Shown here: piece after piece, positions 44,609 to 57,050 of the stretch
Layout of the letters: each line of letters opens with the position of its first letter
Position numbering within the stretch: the stretch's first letter is position 1
Source: Ricinus communis
Taxonomy: Eukaryota > Streptophyta > Magnoliopsida > Malpighiales > Euphorbiaceae
Length of the DNA stretch: 64,000 nt
Direction: 5' to 3'
Assembly: GCF_019578655.1 (NCBI RefSeq)
Contig: NC_063257.1
Span: 15,376,001-15,440,000, forward strand
Made by a program: the position numbers and the translations under genes
The notes under the pieces: generated by a model
Databases searched by the model: none
What the model was told of the DNA's origin: nothing
The model's input: only the letters and a program-made list of their open reading frames with translations

Positions 44609-47419
44609 TCTTATTTTATATGATCATTTCTTTCTTTTTTTAAGATTTTTTTTTTCTTTTATGTTTGTAGATTTTTTCTTTGGAATTTGTACTTATAATC
44701 TTAATTTTATCTATTGAATTATTTTAATTTTAATTTCTCTTATGGTTAATTAATTTCAAGTTTGAATAGTCCTACACCAAATTAATATTTAATTTCTCTT
44801 TTGATTAATCGTATGAAACTTCCATTGCAATTAATAATCCGGCTTTTATTAATTTTCTTCACCAATATTAATTTCAGATAATATTAGTGTCTTAATTTAT
44901 ATGTTTTCTAGTATCAGTATTCTTTTAATAGGGTCCATTTATTACCAAAAATTTATTATTTACAGTATCGAATTTCTCTATATCAGTCTCACAACTAATT
45001 CTCTTTTCTGTCTAAATATATATGCTTTGGTGTTTAAATATACATTCTTTGGTACGCCAGCTTTTGCTGTCTATTTCTGTATCAATGTCCTACCTACTAT
45101 AAGCATTACAAATGCTTTGGTGTCCAATTACATTTTTCCTAATAAGTCGTTGCATGCGGAAACCTCAAACGAAGGGCCATCCAAACATAAAAAAACGAGG
45201 TCCAATAACCATTCTAAAATTGTGCATCATTTGGGCCTGCATCATTTTATGGCCTAAATAGCCATCCATATATCCGTACCAGTTCAGATGATGAAATTGT
45301 AGGGCTATAATCAATATTGTCCTTCATAGTCATAATTTTATTCTTTTTGAAGGTTAAATATCTTTTTGTTTAAGTTATACTTTTTCGTACTTATTATATA
45401 TTTATTTCATCAAGTCTATTCAAACTTATTTGTTATAATATAATGACAAATATAAAAAAGATATACTCGTATTCCAACATTCTAACCTTTTCTATGAATG
45501 GATGTAAAAATTTTAATTTATAATTTATCTTTATTGTAATCAATTAAGATCATTATATTTTCCTCAAGCAGAAGTAAACAAACCTATTTTACATTCTGCA
45601 AATTCTTTGCCTAGTCTAACTTACCAACTTATAAACTAAATCAATAGATGATATTAGTTTTAATAACTATGTATAATGTCAATCATCTAATCTTAAGCTT
45701 ATAGACCTCATCAATCTTGTCAACAGAGCAATAAATTGCAATTATATAGACAGTACACTTCACCCATGGTACTAAGCCACATATAGATCTTAGAAGTGTA
45801 ATTTAACGAGTTTTATTATTTCAAGGTCTATTTTCAAGACAATATATTATTTATTTACTCGTTCAATTAAAAAAATAAAATTATACTTTTCAATTAAGAT
45901 CATCTCATCTTATTATTAGCATCATGTATTGAGATTATCTCATGTTTTACTTGAACATGACAACTCATGTTTGTCTAAATTTAGACCATTCACATCCTAA
46001 TCATAGTTTATATTTATTATCTAATTAAAACTACTCATTTTTTAAACTTAATTCTGATCTTCTAATAAAATATTAATCATTAGAATTAGAATTAAAGATG
46101 TACATCGCAAACACGATCCATTAAGTTGAACATGAAAGGATCCTGTCCCATCACTAAGATAACAAATGTCAACCATTGGTAGTGGACTCAATGATTCAAA
46201 TTATATAAACATGACCTATTATGTAGTCTTGACCATTCAATTCAAAAATCAAGTGGTTGAGATTTGTTATCCAACCACAGGATCTGAATTCTACAAAAGA
46301 GATAATAGAACATATGTGTCATGATTTTTGACACATAAGATTTTTATTTTAATATGTGTACTTATATTAAAATTAATATAGAACTCAAGCTTATATGCAA
46401 TTTGATGATCTTTTCTGTCAATTTATCAATTAATTAGTTACTTTCTTAATTAAACAATGATTAATTCTAAGCGTACGAATTAGCATCTTAGAAATAATAT
46501 AACTTTACATATTTAACAACATAAACATTTCTAGTATTACGACAATGGAAAATAATCATTTTATTATAGTAAATTGATCTAAAAATGAACCTATTTTATA
46601 ACTTATAAGATTTATATTCGTTATTTTCATAGTTGATTTTAGATAAATTAAACATATTGTTAAGGAAAAGTCAAGATTTTTAATACACTATAATATTAAT
46701 TCAATAAAAAGAATTATGTAATAATAATATTATTTCATTTTAACAAAATATAAGATAGTAAACGCTTTCTAGTATGAAGCATACTTTTATCTTTTTTTAC
46801 TTTGAAAAGTTATAAAATTAAGTCTTTTAATTCTAATATTCTATGTAGATTTAGATATCTAAAATACATTTCAGATAAGAATAACTAAATTGAATCTTCA
46901 TAATTTACTTTTCAAAAATTCTTGAAGTGCAGAAAATAATAATTATCCAATTTTTTTTTTATATTTTATAGGACTATTGTGTCTAAATCATGTCAATTAA
47001 TCTTGAATTTTTTTTTAATGGCCTAATGATAGGATCATTAAGTTGAAGTGTATACTAGGTATAAGTAACGTTATATACTAATAAAAATATATTAATATAT
47101 AAAACTCTTACAATATACATATTATATTAATAGAAAATAATGACATCATATTAAAATAATAATTTAATACTCCATATAAATATACTTTACATACCACTGC
47201 TACTTTTTTTTTCTTCTGTTTCCTTTACTTTGTAAAAATAAATTTAATATATAAATCCAATTACAACACTATTATTATTATTATTATTATTATTATAATT
47301 ATCATTATTATTAATTATTATTATTCTTTATATCTCCATGATAATACTGTTCCTAATTAAACAATAATTCTAATTTAACAAAATAACATTTTAAATTGAA
47401 ATGCATATAAACATGACCA
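44609..47419. other. AT-rich intergenic DNA
   Basis: No supported gene; the frame at 44901-45257 has no motif. The stretch 46090-46280 is a distant relative of the 243-bp repeat (TTGAACATGAAAGGATCC, then GTGGTTGAGATTTGTTATCC). An (ATT)n microsatellite lies at 47265-47298. Confidence 0.45.
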
Positions 47420-47900
47420 ATAGCCTATAATGCATGACCTAATTGAGGCCCAAATAACAATTTAAAATTCAATTCAGACGACAGTAGCTAGTAGGACACT
47501 AACTTGTGCCTCTTATAACACTAACAAAGTGAAAAGTACACACCAGTGAAGCCATTTCAGACACTATAGTTATATCAGGATAATAAAAAACTAGTACTGA
47601 TTGCATTTTTGCCTTCATCTTCAATACTGGGCCCATTAAAATGCATATCCCACGATCAACGGCCTATAAAATAGTATTAGAACATACACTCTGTTCTGGC
47701 CCCAATAATAAATCATATGGCCTTTAGGTTCATATTATATTTTTTAATGAATTTCGTGTCACGATCGTTACTAGAATACTAACGTGTTCGTTTTATGAAA
47801 TTGATAAAGGAAAAATTAGACACCAGTGAAGGCAGTTTTAGACATTGCAGTTATATTAGAAAGCAAATACCAATATTCATTGCCTTTCTTTTTTTACGGC
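47420..47900. repeat. Diverged tandem duplication of about 290 bp
   Basis: Units near 47480 and 47770 share AG-ACACTAAC-TGT-type, ACACCAGTGAAG, TTTTAGACA/TTTCAGACA and GTTATAT segments in order, each starting after a GGCC-containing stretch. Confidence 0.6.
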
Positions 47901-48064
47901 CAATAAAAGCATGCCATGAGCCAATTAAAAAAACATAATATATCACCAGTTCATCTTGGATCAAATCCTTTCCGTGTCTAAATAACCTTAGCTATTAAAT
48001 TCATAAATAATGGTGAAATTCAAATTTATAATAAAATCTCAACCATTATATATAAAATGAAGGT

Positions 48065-48489
48065 GTACATATTACAAATATGATAGGATCTCAATTCATG
48101 ATTCTTGTTTAACCATAACTTCTTTATCAATACAATATGGATTAATATCCTCTCATGTTTCAACTTGTAACTGATATCTTATATTTCTATAATCTTTAGC
48201 ATTGAATTCAAAATTAATATTTGAGATTTATTAATCAATAGATTATTCAATTTTAGACACTAGACATGTTAAGGATACACATAACACAACAAATATGCTA
48301 GATGATGTTGACGTTGAACATGAGAGAATCTCAATTCATGCTTCTTGTTCAACCATGACTTCTTAAACAATACAATATAGATTAAGATCCTCTCATGTTT
48401 CAACTTGTAAAGGATATCTCATATTTTTACAATCTTGAGCATTAAATTCAAGATCAATGGTTGAGATTTATTATCCAATAGATGATTAT
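48065..48489. repeat. 243-bp tandem repeat array, left part
   Basis: A partial unit followed by a unit starting TTTTAGACAC at 48251. The array resumes at 60130 after E3. Removing E3 and its duplicated target gives a 243-bp spacing between 48251 and 60139. Each unit holds an inverted repeat. Confidence 0.85.
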
Positions 48490-49746
48490 TGATGTGTCTA
48501 AATAAGTACTCGCAAGTGTACGAACCGAATGGTAGTTCGGGTAAGCTCACTACGAGGTCGATCTCACAAGGAATTGTAGAGCATATATCATAAAGACCAA
48601 CTATCACACAAATTACTGAAAGTAAATATAAACACTCTAAGCCGATGTTTTGAAAATGATCTTAGTTTAATAAAAGAAATTAAATAAGCAGAAAGTAAAT
48701 ATGAAACTAGAATGATTAATATGAACTATATGATAAAATAGTATTTAGTCTAGCTTTTACTTAGTAATCCCCTTAATTCCCTTAAGCCCTAATTTAACAA
48801 ATGAGATGGTGATGTGCCTTTTCCCTAAGTTACTCAAGCTAATGATGCAACTTAGGTTTCTTAACCAATATAGATTAAAGTAAAGATGATGTCTCTAATA
48901 CTTTTAACCTAAAGATTTTCATAACACATATTACTATTGAATTGATATGATGGTCAATCAATAATAATAGATGAAACTAATGAACATATGAAGGAAAAGA
49001 AATCATTCATTAAACTCAAAATATATAAGGTTCAAACATAAGTAAAAAACCAAACTAAACACTTATGAGACTTAGCCTAACATACTCAATCCAACGATCA
49101 TTATAATTAAATAGAGAGACTTAAGATTCATAAAACAGAAAATTAAAACTCCCTCACAGTTCAAAGGGCTCTTCAAGGAATGAAGAAGATTGATCCTCTT
49201 TCTCCGATTCTTCAAAAAGTGATGCCACGCAAGCTAGTAATATGTCAAAGATTAATTGATTCACTCTCGAATTTTCTGCCGAGAATAAAACCCTTGTCTT
49301 TCAGAGATTCAGTAGTCGAAGCAGTCCCTCTTATAATTCACCTCTACTCCTTGTAGAGATTCCCTTTTTCAGAGTTCTTTCCTTCCCAAACAACTCCTTT
49401 AGTTTATCCCTTTATTGTCCTAAACAAACTAAACTACTCAAATGATAATTATCTACTAATTACATAATAATTATTTAAACTTTCCTTTTTGGGCCTTAAT
49501 GAATTAAGCTAGGCCCAAACTATTAATAGCCCACGTGTCTGATTCTCGAGCCTTTATAGCTGCAGTCCAATTAACGCCCATTAGTGCGTTTTAAACTCAA
49601 ATTCTCCTTTTTTGCATTATTTTCTGAATTTAGACAAGAAAAACTAAAGTGAGGTAAAACATATCTTTATACCATATTATATATAGAAATAAATCATTAA
49701 CGCTTTAAAATACTCTTAAATATCTATATACAATTTAGATCGATCA
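48490..49746 (-). repeat. E3 3' LTR
   Basis: 1257 bp. Shorter than the 5' LTR because it lacks two small duplications present there. Confidence 0.95.
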
Positions 49747-49790
49747 AATGCCCCCACACTTGAACTTTTACTTGTTCTCAAGTAAACAGT
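49747..49790 (-). other. E3 3' polypurine tract
   Basis: Minus strand CTTGAGAACAAGTAAAAG then CAAGTGTGGGGGCAT against the LTR. Confidence 0.85.
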
Positions 49791-50752
49791 AACTTAAGAA
49801 TCAATCGTTGCAAAAATTCAATAAAGCAATTCGTACTCAGCTCCAAAGTACTATTCAAAAGAATCTCACTAATGCAGAAATTATACAAATCAAAGAAAAC
49901 TTGAATCATAAGAATTTTTCTAAAAAGGTTGTAAACTCAATCATAGTTAGTCAAAAGATTCAAGTATTTATCATTACACATGTTCACAACAAATAGCTTA
50001 ACTCATTATCAATGAATATAATTATAATGCATAACCCAAATTATGATAACTTTATTCAAGAAGGAAAACCTTAATGTTCAAATAGCGATCAATAGGTATT
50101 TACATTTTTCACTTGCTTTGCAAGCTCTTTTTTCTTCAATTTTCTTTTCTTTTCACCCCTTAGATTTACTCGATACTTAGGGTTTCTTTCTTTCTTGATA
50201 TGTTATGCCTTTTTACGCAAGTACAAACATGGGTAATGAAGCACCTGGTTACTCAACAAAACAAAAATCAAGATGCTTTGCATACTCATAATTTCAATTG
50301 CCTTTTTACGCGAAAATCAACATTGGTCATGAAGACTCTCGGTTACTCAGCAACTAAAACTAGCAGAGTAGAATTATTAACTTAGAGCTTTTAACTTACC
50401 CATATCATTTTCCATAAACATAGGTAAACCATAATAATAACAAGGGAATAATAACTTAAATCATACACTTCTAATCATACCCATGTCGAATGTTGCCAAA
50501 CTACTAATCATGTTCTTATGCAAACGATGAACACTTGATCATTTTAGTGCAATCAACTCATGAGTTCACATTCATATGTGCTTATAAATTAATTCAAGAA
50601 CTCAAAGATTTATCATAATAGCATTCTTTCATTGATTCTTTAGTGTAGAATAATAATAACAAGCTGAGTATATAATAGTTTTAAAATTTTTTACAAAAAA
50701 ATTAATCAAAAGCTACTAAATACTTGGCATATATAACAGAATTACTCTAAAT
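49791..50752 (-). other. E3 3' non-coding block
   Basis: No supported gene. A pyrimidine tract on the plus strand (about 50115-50200), purine-rich in the element orientation, sits where E1 and the LARDs have theirs. The other conserved blocks are not obvious. Two diverged copies of a CCTTTTTACGC-AA-AT segment occur at 50207 and 50300. Confidence 0.5.
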
Positions 50753-50795
50753 CTTCCCCCCACACTTATTTTAGACATTGCCCTGAATGTCTTAA
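50753..50795 (-). other. E3 internal polypurine motif
   Basis: Minus strand CAGGGCAATGTC then AATAAGTGTGGGGGGAAG, shortly after the third ORF. Confidence 0.55.
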
Positions 50796-51133
50796 TCATA
50801 AAAAGAACACATAAAAGAGAAAAAGATAGAGTACTTCCTTTGGAAATTGGAGTGTCATTTAATCACCACTGGCCATAAGTAATCATCATCCCGTATAAAC
50901 CTTAAACAAGCTTTAGAGAATCATCATTGATAAGAACTAATTAGCTTAAAATAAAATATCATAAATAAAACCGAATTTAAAAGTTATTATTACAAAATAA
51001 ATGTAACAGAAATCCTAAATAGTTATAAAGCATGGAAATCCTAAGATAGCTAAAAATATCAAAGCAAATGCCCTATGGTAACTAGATAGCTAAATCCTAA
51101 AACAAAAAAAAAAAACTTAGTACAAAACTAGAA

Positions 51134-52299
51134 TCAATGATGGGGTGGGGATGATGATGGTGAAAGAGCATCAAAGTCGACGGATTCGAAGTAGCAATCG
51201 AGTTTGTATGCTTGTCGACGTTGACTCTTCTCCACATTAGCCAATCGAGAGTCAAAGGCATCAAGCCGTTGGTTAAGGTTGGTGTTCATCGCTTGAAGTT
51301 GAGTTAAAACCTGGTGCCAACCTTGATTACCCCATTCTTGCCCTTTACTTTCTTCACTATCCGATTCTTCCTCCATATCATATCTTGGTGGCTCATCTCT
51401 AGCCACACTACTACTACCTCCACTCGATCCGTGCTAAAAAGTAAGAGGACTACCACGACAATTTACAAATTAGCTCTAATCAATGCATTAGTATCTAAAT
51501 TGCCCGCGGAGGGTAATGCCTCATATGGAGAAGACTCCGGATCAAAACTACAAAGATACATAGCCAACCCTGTAATAATATATCCTAACCCGATACAATT
51601 CTTAGGTCTAGCCGGTGTCCTTAGTAAACTTTGCATAATAAAGTATGCCGAAGAAATAGATTTATGGGTATCCAAACACCATAGAATATTTAGTTCTTGC
51701 TTCGTCACCTTATTTGTCTCTTTCCTACCAAAGATGCCTCCACACATGAATTTTGAAATAAGCAAATAACAATGATCATTGAAGACATTATTTGGCATGT
51801 TATTAATATCATATTTGTCTTGACCCGTTAGTTTTTTTCAAAACTTACCCAAATCAAACTTATGATGTTGCTCACAAATACCTCCTTTCTTTAAACCGAA
51901 AGCTTGGACAATTGCATCAATAGTAACAGTATAGTTATGCCCAAACAATCTTACCTTAAACTCCTTGTCATTAGAAGGATCACAATGTAGAGTTGTGAAA
52001 AACTCTAAAGTTAATTCATTATATGATGGCAATGAGTTAAAGGCAAAATTCTTCCATCCTAATCTATCCAAGAGTATCATCATTCTCTCAAAAATATTCA
52101 ACTTAACTAGAGAGGGAGCATCCAAGAACTTACATGAAACTTGCTCTCTTGAAGCAAGGCTAAGGAATCGATTGCCCTCTTCATGGGAATAAAGATCAAA
52201 AGGAGCTCCATAAGTTGCCTTTAAGCTTTGTTCTTCTTCATGAGAGCTTGAGACTATCTCTTTCCCCTTTTCCTTTCTTGTTCTCTTCTTTGGGGCCAT
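51134..52299 (-). pseudogene. E3 third ORF: Athila ORF-1-like protein with coiled-coil end
   Basis: Starts MAPKKRTRKEKGKE (basic, likely nuclear-targeting-like) at 52299. The domain with YNELTLEFFTTLHC, FKVRLFGHNYT and AIVQAFGLKKGG matches the third ORF of E1. A TGA near 51840 interrupts it (a Trp codon is expected), but the frame continues through 51798-51463. A frameshift then leads to the acidic and coiled-coil tail (QLQAMNTNLNQRLDAFDSRL). About 388 codons in all. Signal peptide and membrane segments are absent. The conserved presence in two divergent elements argues for a role in the life cycle, unknown to me. Confidence 0.7.
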
Positions 52300-52613
52300 T
52301 ATTTACCTATGGGATGGATAGAATAGGGATTGGTGGGTAAAGATTTTGAAGTTTTGAAAGAAAAATTAAGGCTTTTTGTATAAAGAGAAAGAAAAACGAG
52401 GAGAGAGAAAATATGAGGTTGTGTTAATGGAGGAAGGGAGAGAAAAGAATAGAGTTCTATGTGAGTGTTAGAGTTTTAGAAAGGTGTGTTTTTGAATTCA
52501 AATAAAATCCTTTTTGTTGTTTTGGTGGGAGATGAATAACTTTTGGAGTCTTAATGTATTTCAAATTAAAGTTGCTCACTCCTTTTTTTTAATCTTTTTT
52601 TTAATCTTTCTTT

Positions 52614-52770
52614 TAGGGTTCCGCACCCTCCCCGCGCCTGGCGGATGTGCCGCGAGGTTGCGGCATGCGCCAGGCGCCACTGCGAACCTCGCGAAGATCC
52701 ACGGCCATGAGTGCTTGCCGCTGGGTGCTGCGCACCTCGCGGGAGCATCTGTGGCTCGCGGGTGCTTGGT
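52614..52770 (-). promoter_or_regulatory. E3 GC-rich hairpin block before the third ORF
   Basis: A strongly GC-rich island in AT-rich DNA. It contains a nested stem-loop at 52634-52677 (GCGCCTGGCG/CGCCAGGCGC outside, TGCCGC/GCGGCA inside, loop GAGGTT). Farther along are CTCGCGGGAG and CTCGCGGGTG copies. It lies between integrase and the third ORF, the place of the palindrome repeats in E1. A promoter, terminator or RNA-structure role is conjecture. Confidence 0.5.
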
Positions 52771-53156
52771 TTCAAAAAAAAAAAGAATTGTATCTAATAC
52801 TAATAGAAAAAACTAAGCTAGCAAGGATGACTTGACTAGATTACGACTAAATTCCTAACTAAAGACAAACATTGCAAGGGATACTCAAATCCTAACTAAT
52901 TGACCTTTATATAATGCACATAATCTTATAAATACTTGAAGCACAATATCGACTAGTAATTTAAGTGTTACCACATGATGCTCTTTTCTTGTAGTTGATG
53001 ATTGTACACGTGCTCGGACGGTTGAATCTCTTGCAGGTTCCTAAAAACAAAGCGAGAAAATACTTTAATTTGAAAACTAAAATAGTAAAAATAGAAAATA
53101 TGTAATATGCAAGTGCTAAATTTATTGTCTATAGCTAGACATTGACACAAGTTATT
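52771..53156 (-). other. E3 spacer between integrase and hairpin block
   Basis: AT-rich, no open frame supported. Confidence 0.4.
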
Positions 53157-54170
53157 TCAAATTGGAGGTGCTTCCATGCACTCCACTTCATGTCCATAGG
53201 TCATCCCTTCATAGTATGGCTTTAAGTGATGGCCATTAACTTTGAATTGTTCTTGGGTCTTAATGTTACGTAATTCCACCACACCATGATTGAAAACTGT
53301 TATTACTTCAAAGGGTCCGTTCCATCTAGATCTAAGCTTTCCTAGAAAAAGTTTAAAGCATGAGTTAAATAATAATACTTTTATTCCAGGGATAAAAGAT
53401 TTACGAAGTAAACTCTTATCATGTTGCTTCTTGGTCCTTTCTTTGTATAGCTTGGCATTCTCATATGCCTTACTACGCATTTCTTCTAACTCATTTAGAT
53501 GCAATAAACGCTCTTCACCTGCTTTAGTTAAGTCCATATTAAACTCCTTAATAGCCCAATATGCTTTATGTTCTAATTCGACCGGTAAATGGCAAGCTTT
53601 GCCATATACTAATCTATAAGGACTCATTCCAATCGGTGTTTTATAAGCCGTTCGATATGCCCACAAGGCATTATTCAAGTGCATAGCCCAATCTTTTCTA
53701 GATGGGCGCACTGATTTCTTTAGTATTGACTTAATTTGTCTATTGCTCACTTCCACTTGTCCTGATGTTTGTGGGTGATAAGGTGTTGCAACTCTATGGG
53801 TTACTCCATATTTCTTTAGTAAGGCGCTAAATGCCTTGTTGCAAAAATGTGTTCCCCCGTCACTAATGATTGCTCTAGGTGTTCCAAACCTACTAAAAAT
53901 ATTATCTTTTACGAATTTGCATACTATCTTAGCGTCATTAGTTCGTGTAGCTATTGCTTCTACCCATTTAGACACATAATCAACAGCAATAAGTATATAC
54001 TCATAACCATGAGAAGGTGGAAATGGCCCCATAAAATCGATACCCCATACATCAAATAGTTCCACCACCAGATTAAAAGTCTGAGGCATTTCAGTTCGTT
54101 TGCTTATACTTCCACTTCTTTGGCATTTATCACATTTAGCACAAATATATGAGCATCTTTAAATAATGAA
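53157..54170 (-). pseudogene. E3 integrase, one frameshift in zinc-binding region
   Basis: The 54089-53157 frame has the complete DDE core: [20 protein letters not shown] and GQVEVSN with Glu kept. It is followed by [20 protein letters not shown] and the C-terminal [10 protein letters not shown] and [14 protein letters not shown] motifs. The zinc-binding HHCC segment starts in the preceding frame ([10 protein letters not shown]) and is lost just before its cysteines by a one-base deletion near 54150. Otherwise intact, with the usual plant Ty3/gypsy length. Confidence 0.9.
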
Positions 54171-55838
54171 GGCCAGAAGAAACCTGATTGCAGAACCTTG
54201 TAGGTTGTTTTCTTACCACTAAAGTGACCCCCACAATGCATTTCATGGCAGAAGGCCAAAATACTTTGTTGCTCATCTTCAGGAACACATCTTCTAAACA
54301 TTTGATCATAATAATGTTTAAACAAATAAGGGTCATCCCAATAATAATGCCTACATCTTGATAGAAATCGCTTCTTTTCCTGCCAAGTTAAGTCAGTTCT
54401 CATAACACCACATGCCAAATAGTTAACAACGTCAGCATACCATGGCTCATGACTTACTACAAATAATTGTTCATCAGGAAAAGTCTCATTAATTACTTTT
54501 TTAGAACCAAGGTTATCAAAATCAGAAATCAACCTTGAATGGTGAGCTGCTGCTACATTTTCACTCCCTTTTTTATCTTTTATCTCTATATCAAACTCTT
54601 GCAATAAGAGCACCCACCTAATAAGCCGTGGTTTAGCATTAGGCTTAGTTAGAAGATATCTCAAAGCTGCATGATCTGAATGAACAATGACTTTAGATCC
54701 CACCAAGTAAGATTTAAATTTGTCTAGTGAATATACAACAGCTAGAAATTCTTTTTCAGTTGTCGAATAGTTTACTTGAGCATCATCAAGAGTTTTGCTA
54801 GCATAATATATTACATGTAATGCTTTATCAACTCTTTGGCCCAAGACCGCTCCTATAGCATAATCAGATGCATCACACATGATTTCAAAGGGAAAAGACC
54901 AATCAGGTGCCATAATAACCGGTGCACTAGTTAATCTTTCTTTCAAGATGTTAAAAGTAGATAAGCATGCATCATTAAAAATAAAGTTAACATCTTTATC
55001 CAGCAACTCAATTAAAGGACGAGCAATTTTAGAAAAGTCTTTAATAAAACGCCTATAAAATCCTGCATGGCCAAGAAAACTTCTAATGCCCTTTATTGAA
55101 GTAGGCGGGGGCAATTTGGCAATTAAATCAATTTTTGCTTGGTCTACTTCAATACCTTTACTAGAAACAACATGTCCTAGCACAATTCCTTGTTTAACCA
55201 TGAAATGACTCTTTTCCCAACTCAATGTTAAGTTACATTCAATGCATCTCTCAAGTACACGAGTCAGATTACCTAGACATGTATTAAATGATGAACCAAA
55301 AACTGAGAAATCATCCATAAATACCTCGATGCAGTCTTCTAAAATGTCAAAGAAAATAGAAAGCATACATCTTTGGAATGTTGCTGGAGCGTTGCACAGC
55401 CCAAAAGGCATCCTTTTAAACGCAAAAGTTCCAAAGCGACATGTGAAAGTTGTCCTTTCTTGATCTTCAGGTGCAATGGGTACCTGGTAATATCCTGAAA
55501 GTCCATCAAGAAAACAATGAAATTCATGTCCTACTAAACGCTCTAATATTTGATCAATAAAAGGAAGAGGAAAATGATCATTCTCTGTTGCAGCATTTAA
55601 CTTTCTATAATCAATACACATTCTCCACCCCGTTGTCATTCTTGTGGGGACTAACTCCCCTTTTTCATTTTTAATAACTGTTGTGCCTGACTTTTTAGGC
55701 ACTACATGAACAGGGCTTACCCAATTACTATCAGTTATAGGGTATATAATACCCTCATCTAATAACTTATGAACTTCCTTTTTTACTACTTCTTTCATAT
55801 TGGGATTAAGTCATCGTTGTGTATCTCTAATCGCTTTA
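54104..55838 (-). pseudogene. E3 reverse transcriptase and RNase H, nearly intact
   Basis: The open frame 55798-54104 covers RT ([60 protein letters not shown] at 55310-55321, [20 protein letters not shown]). It then covers RNase H ([49 protein letters not shown]) and the start of integrase. Upstream a TGA near 55810 replaces the Arg of the RRLNPN motif and cuts it from the protease. All visible catalytic acids of RT and RNase H are present. The AAAHHSRL segment stands where ADHLSRL is usual. Confidence 0.92.
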
Positions 55839-57050
55839 GAATTGTCTTCTAAGATAATTTTATGCATACACATTGTTGGATTGATCCCCTTAATATAAGA
55901 AATTCCCCACCCAATAGCTTTTTTAAGCCTTTTCAATTCTCTAATGGTTGCCCCTTCCTCTAAAGGAGAAAGATCAAAGGCTCTGATCACTGGATATGTA
56001 TTCTTTTCTCCTAAGAAGACATATTTAAGTGTGTTAGGTAACTCCTTAAGATCAACCTTAGGTGGTTCATCAATAATTTTTGATTCGCTTTCAATGGTGA
56101 ATCTAAAGGTTCAATAGTACTTTCATCAGATAACACTGGAATAGCTTCATCTAACTTATCATGTAAGTCTAAGACTTCTTCATCTAAACATTCTTCATGC
56201 TTTTCCAATGTTAATGCAACTTCTAACTTATCATCCTTATCTTGTAAATATGTTTCAAAAACAAAATAATCCATGCGATCAACATATGAACATTCATCAA
56301 TTGAAATACTAGGAGATATAATTAGAGAGTCGAACACTTTAAATTCTACAGTCTCTCCCAAGACTGTCATAGTCAGCTTCCCATTGTGCACGTCAATAAC
56401 TGTCTTGGTAGTTGCCATGAAAGGTCTACCAAGAGGTATTATTTTCTCCTTATCCCTTGCTGATGTACCTTCCATGTCTAGAACCACAAAGTCAACAAGG
56501 ATTATCAGTTTTCCTACCTGAATCAGCAAGTCCTCCACTATGCCTCTTGGATATTTAATTGACCTATCAGCTAGGTGTAGAGACATGGTGGTTGGCTTCA
56601 ATTCTCCTAAGCTAAGTTGTGCATGTTGAATATGGCATCAAATTGATGCTTGCTCCTAAATCCAATATGGCTTTAGCAACCTTTTTGTCCCCCATTGTAA
56701 TATCAACGGTAAAGCTCCCAGGGTCTTTCATCTTAGGAGGTAACTGTTGTTAGAGAACTGCACTTGCTGTTTCAGACACCATAACTTTTTCATTGTTCCC
56801 ATATCTCCTCTTGTTAGAATTCAGTTCCTTAAAGAACTTAGCATAAGCTGGCATATTCCTGATCACATCCAACAAGGGCAAATTAATGTTAACTTTAGAA
56901 AGCATATCAAAAATTTCAGAAAATTGCTTATCCTGTTTGCTTTCTTTCAATCTGTTAGGGAACGGAATAGGAGGCTTATAAGGCTCAGCTGCCTTATGAA
57001 ACTCAGGGCCTGAAAACGCCTCATTTTTTCTCTTTCTACCCAAGATTGGG
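55839..57050 (-). pseudogene. E3 aspartic protease and linkers, frameshifted
   Basis: Pieces in three frames. 57043-56750 is the gag-protease linker (PIPFPNRLKESKQDKQF, MPAYAKFFKEL), ending at a TAA where Gln is expected (SAVLQ motif). The active-site motif DLGASINLMPYS lies at 56648-56662 onward and loses frame after it. 56601-56011 is the rest of the protease with IIPLGRPFMATTKTVIDV and the acidic linker. A shift near 56010 leads to the pre-RT linker. The catalytic Asp is kept. Confidence 0.85.

Noticed and set aside
44901..45257. 118-codon hydrophobic open frame.
   Set aside because: Composition is that of AT-rich DNA, with no conserved motif, promoter or splice context.
53290..54059. Plus-strand open frames opposite integrase.
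   Set aside because: Antisense shadows of a well-supported integrase frame.
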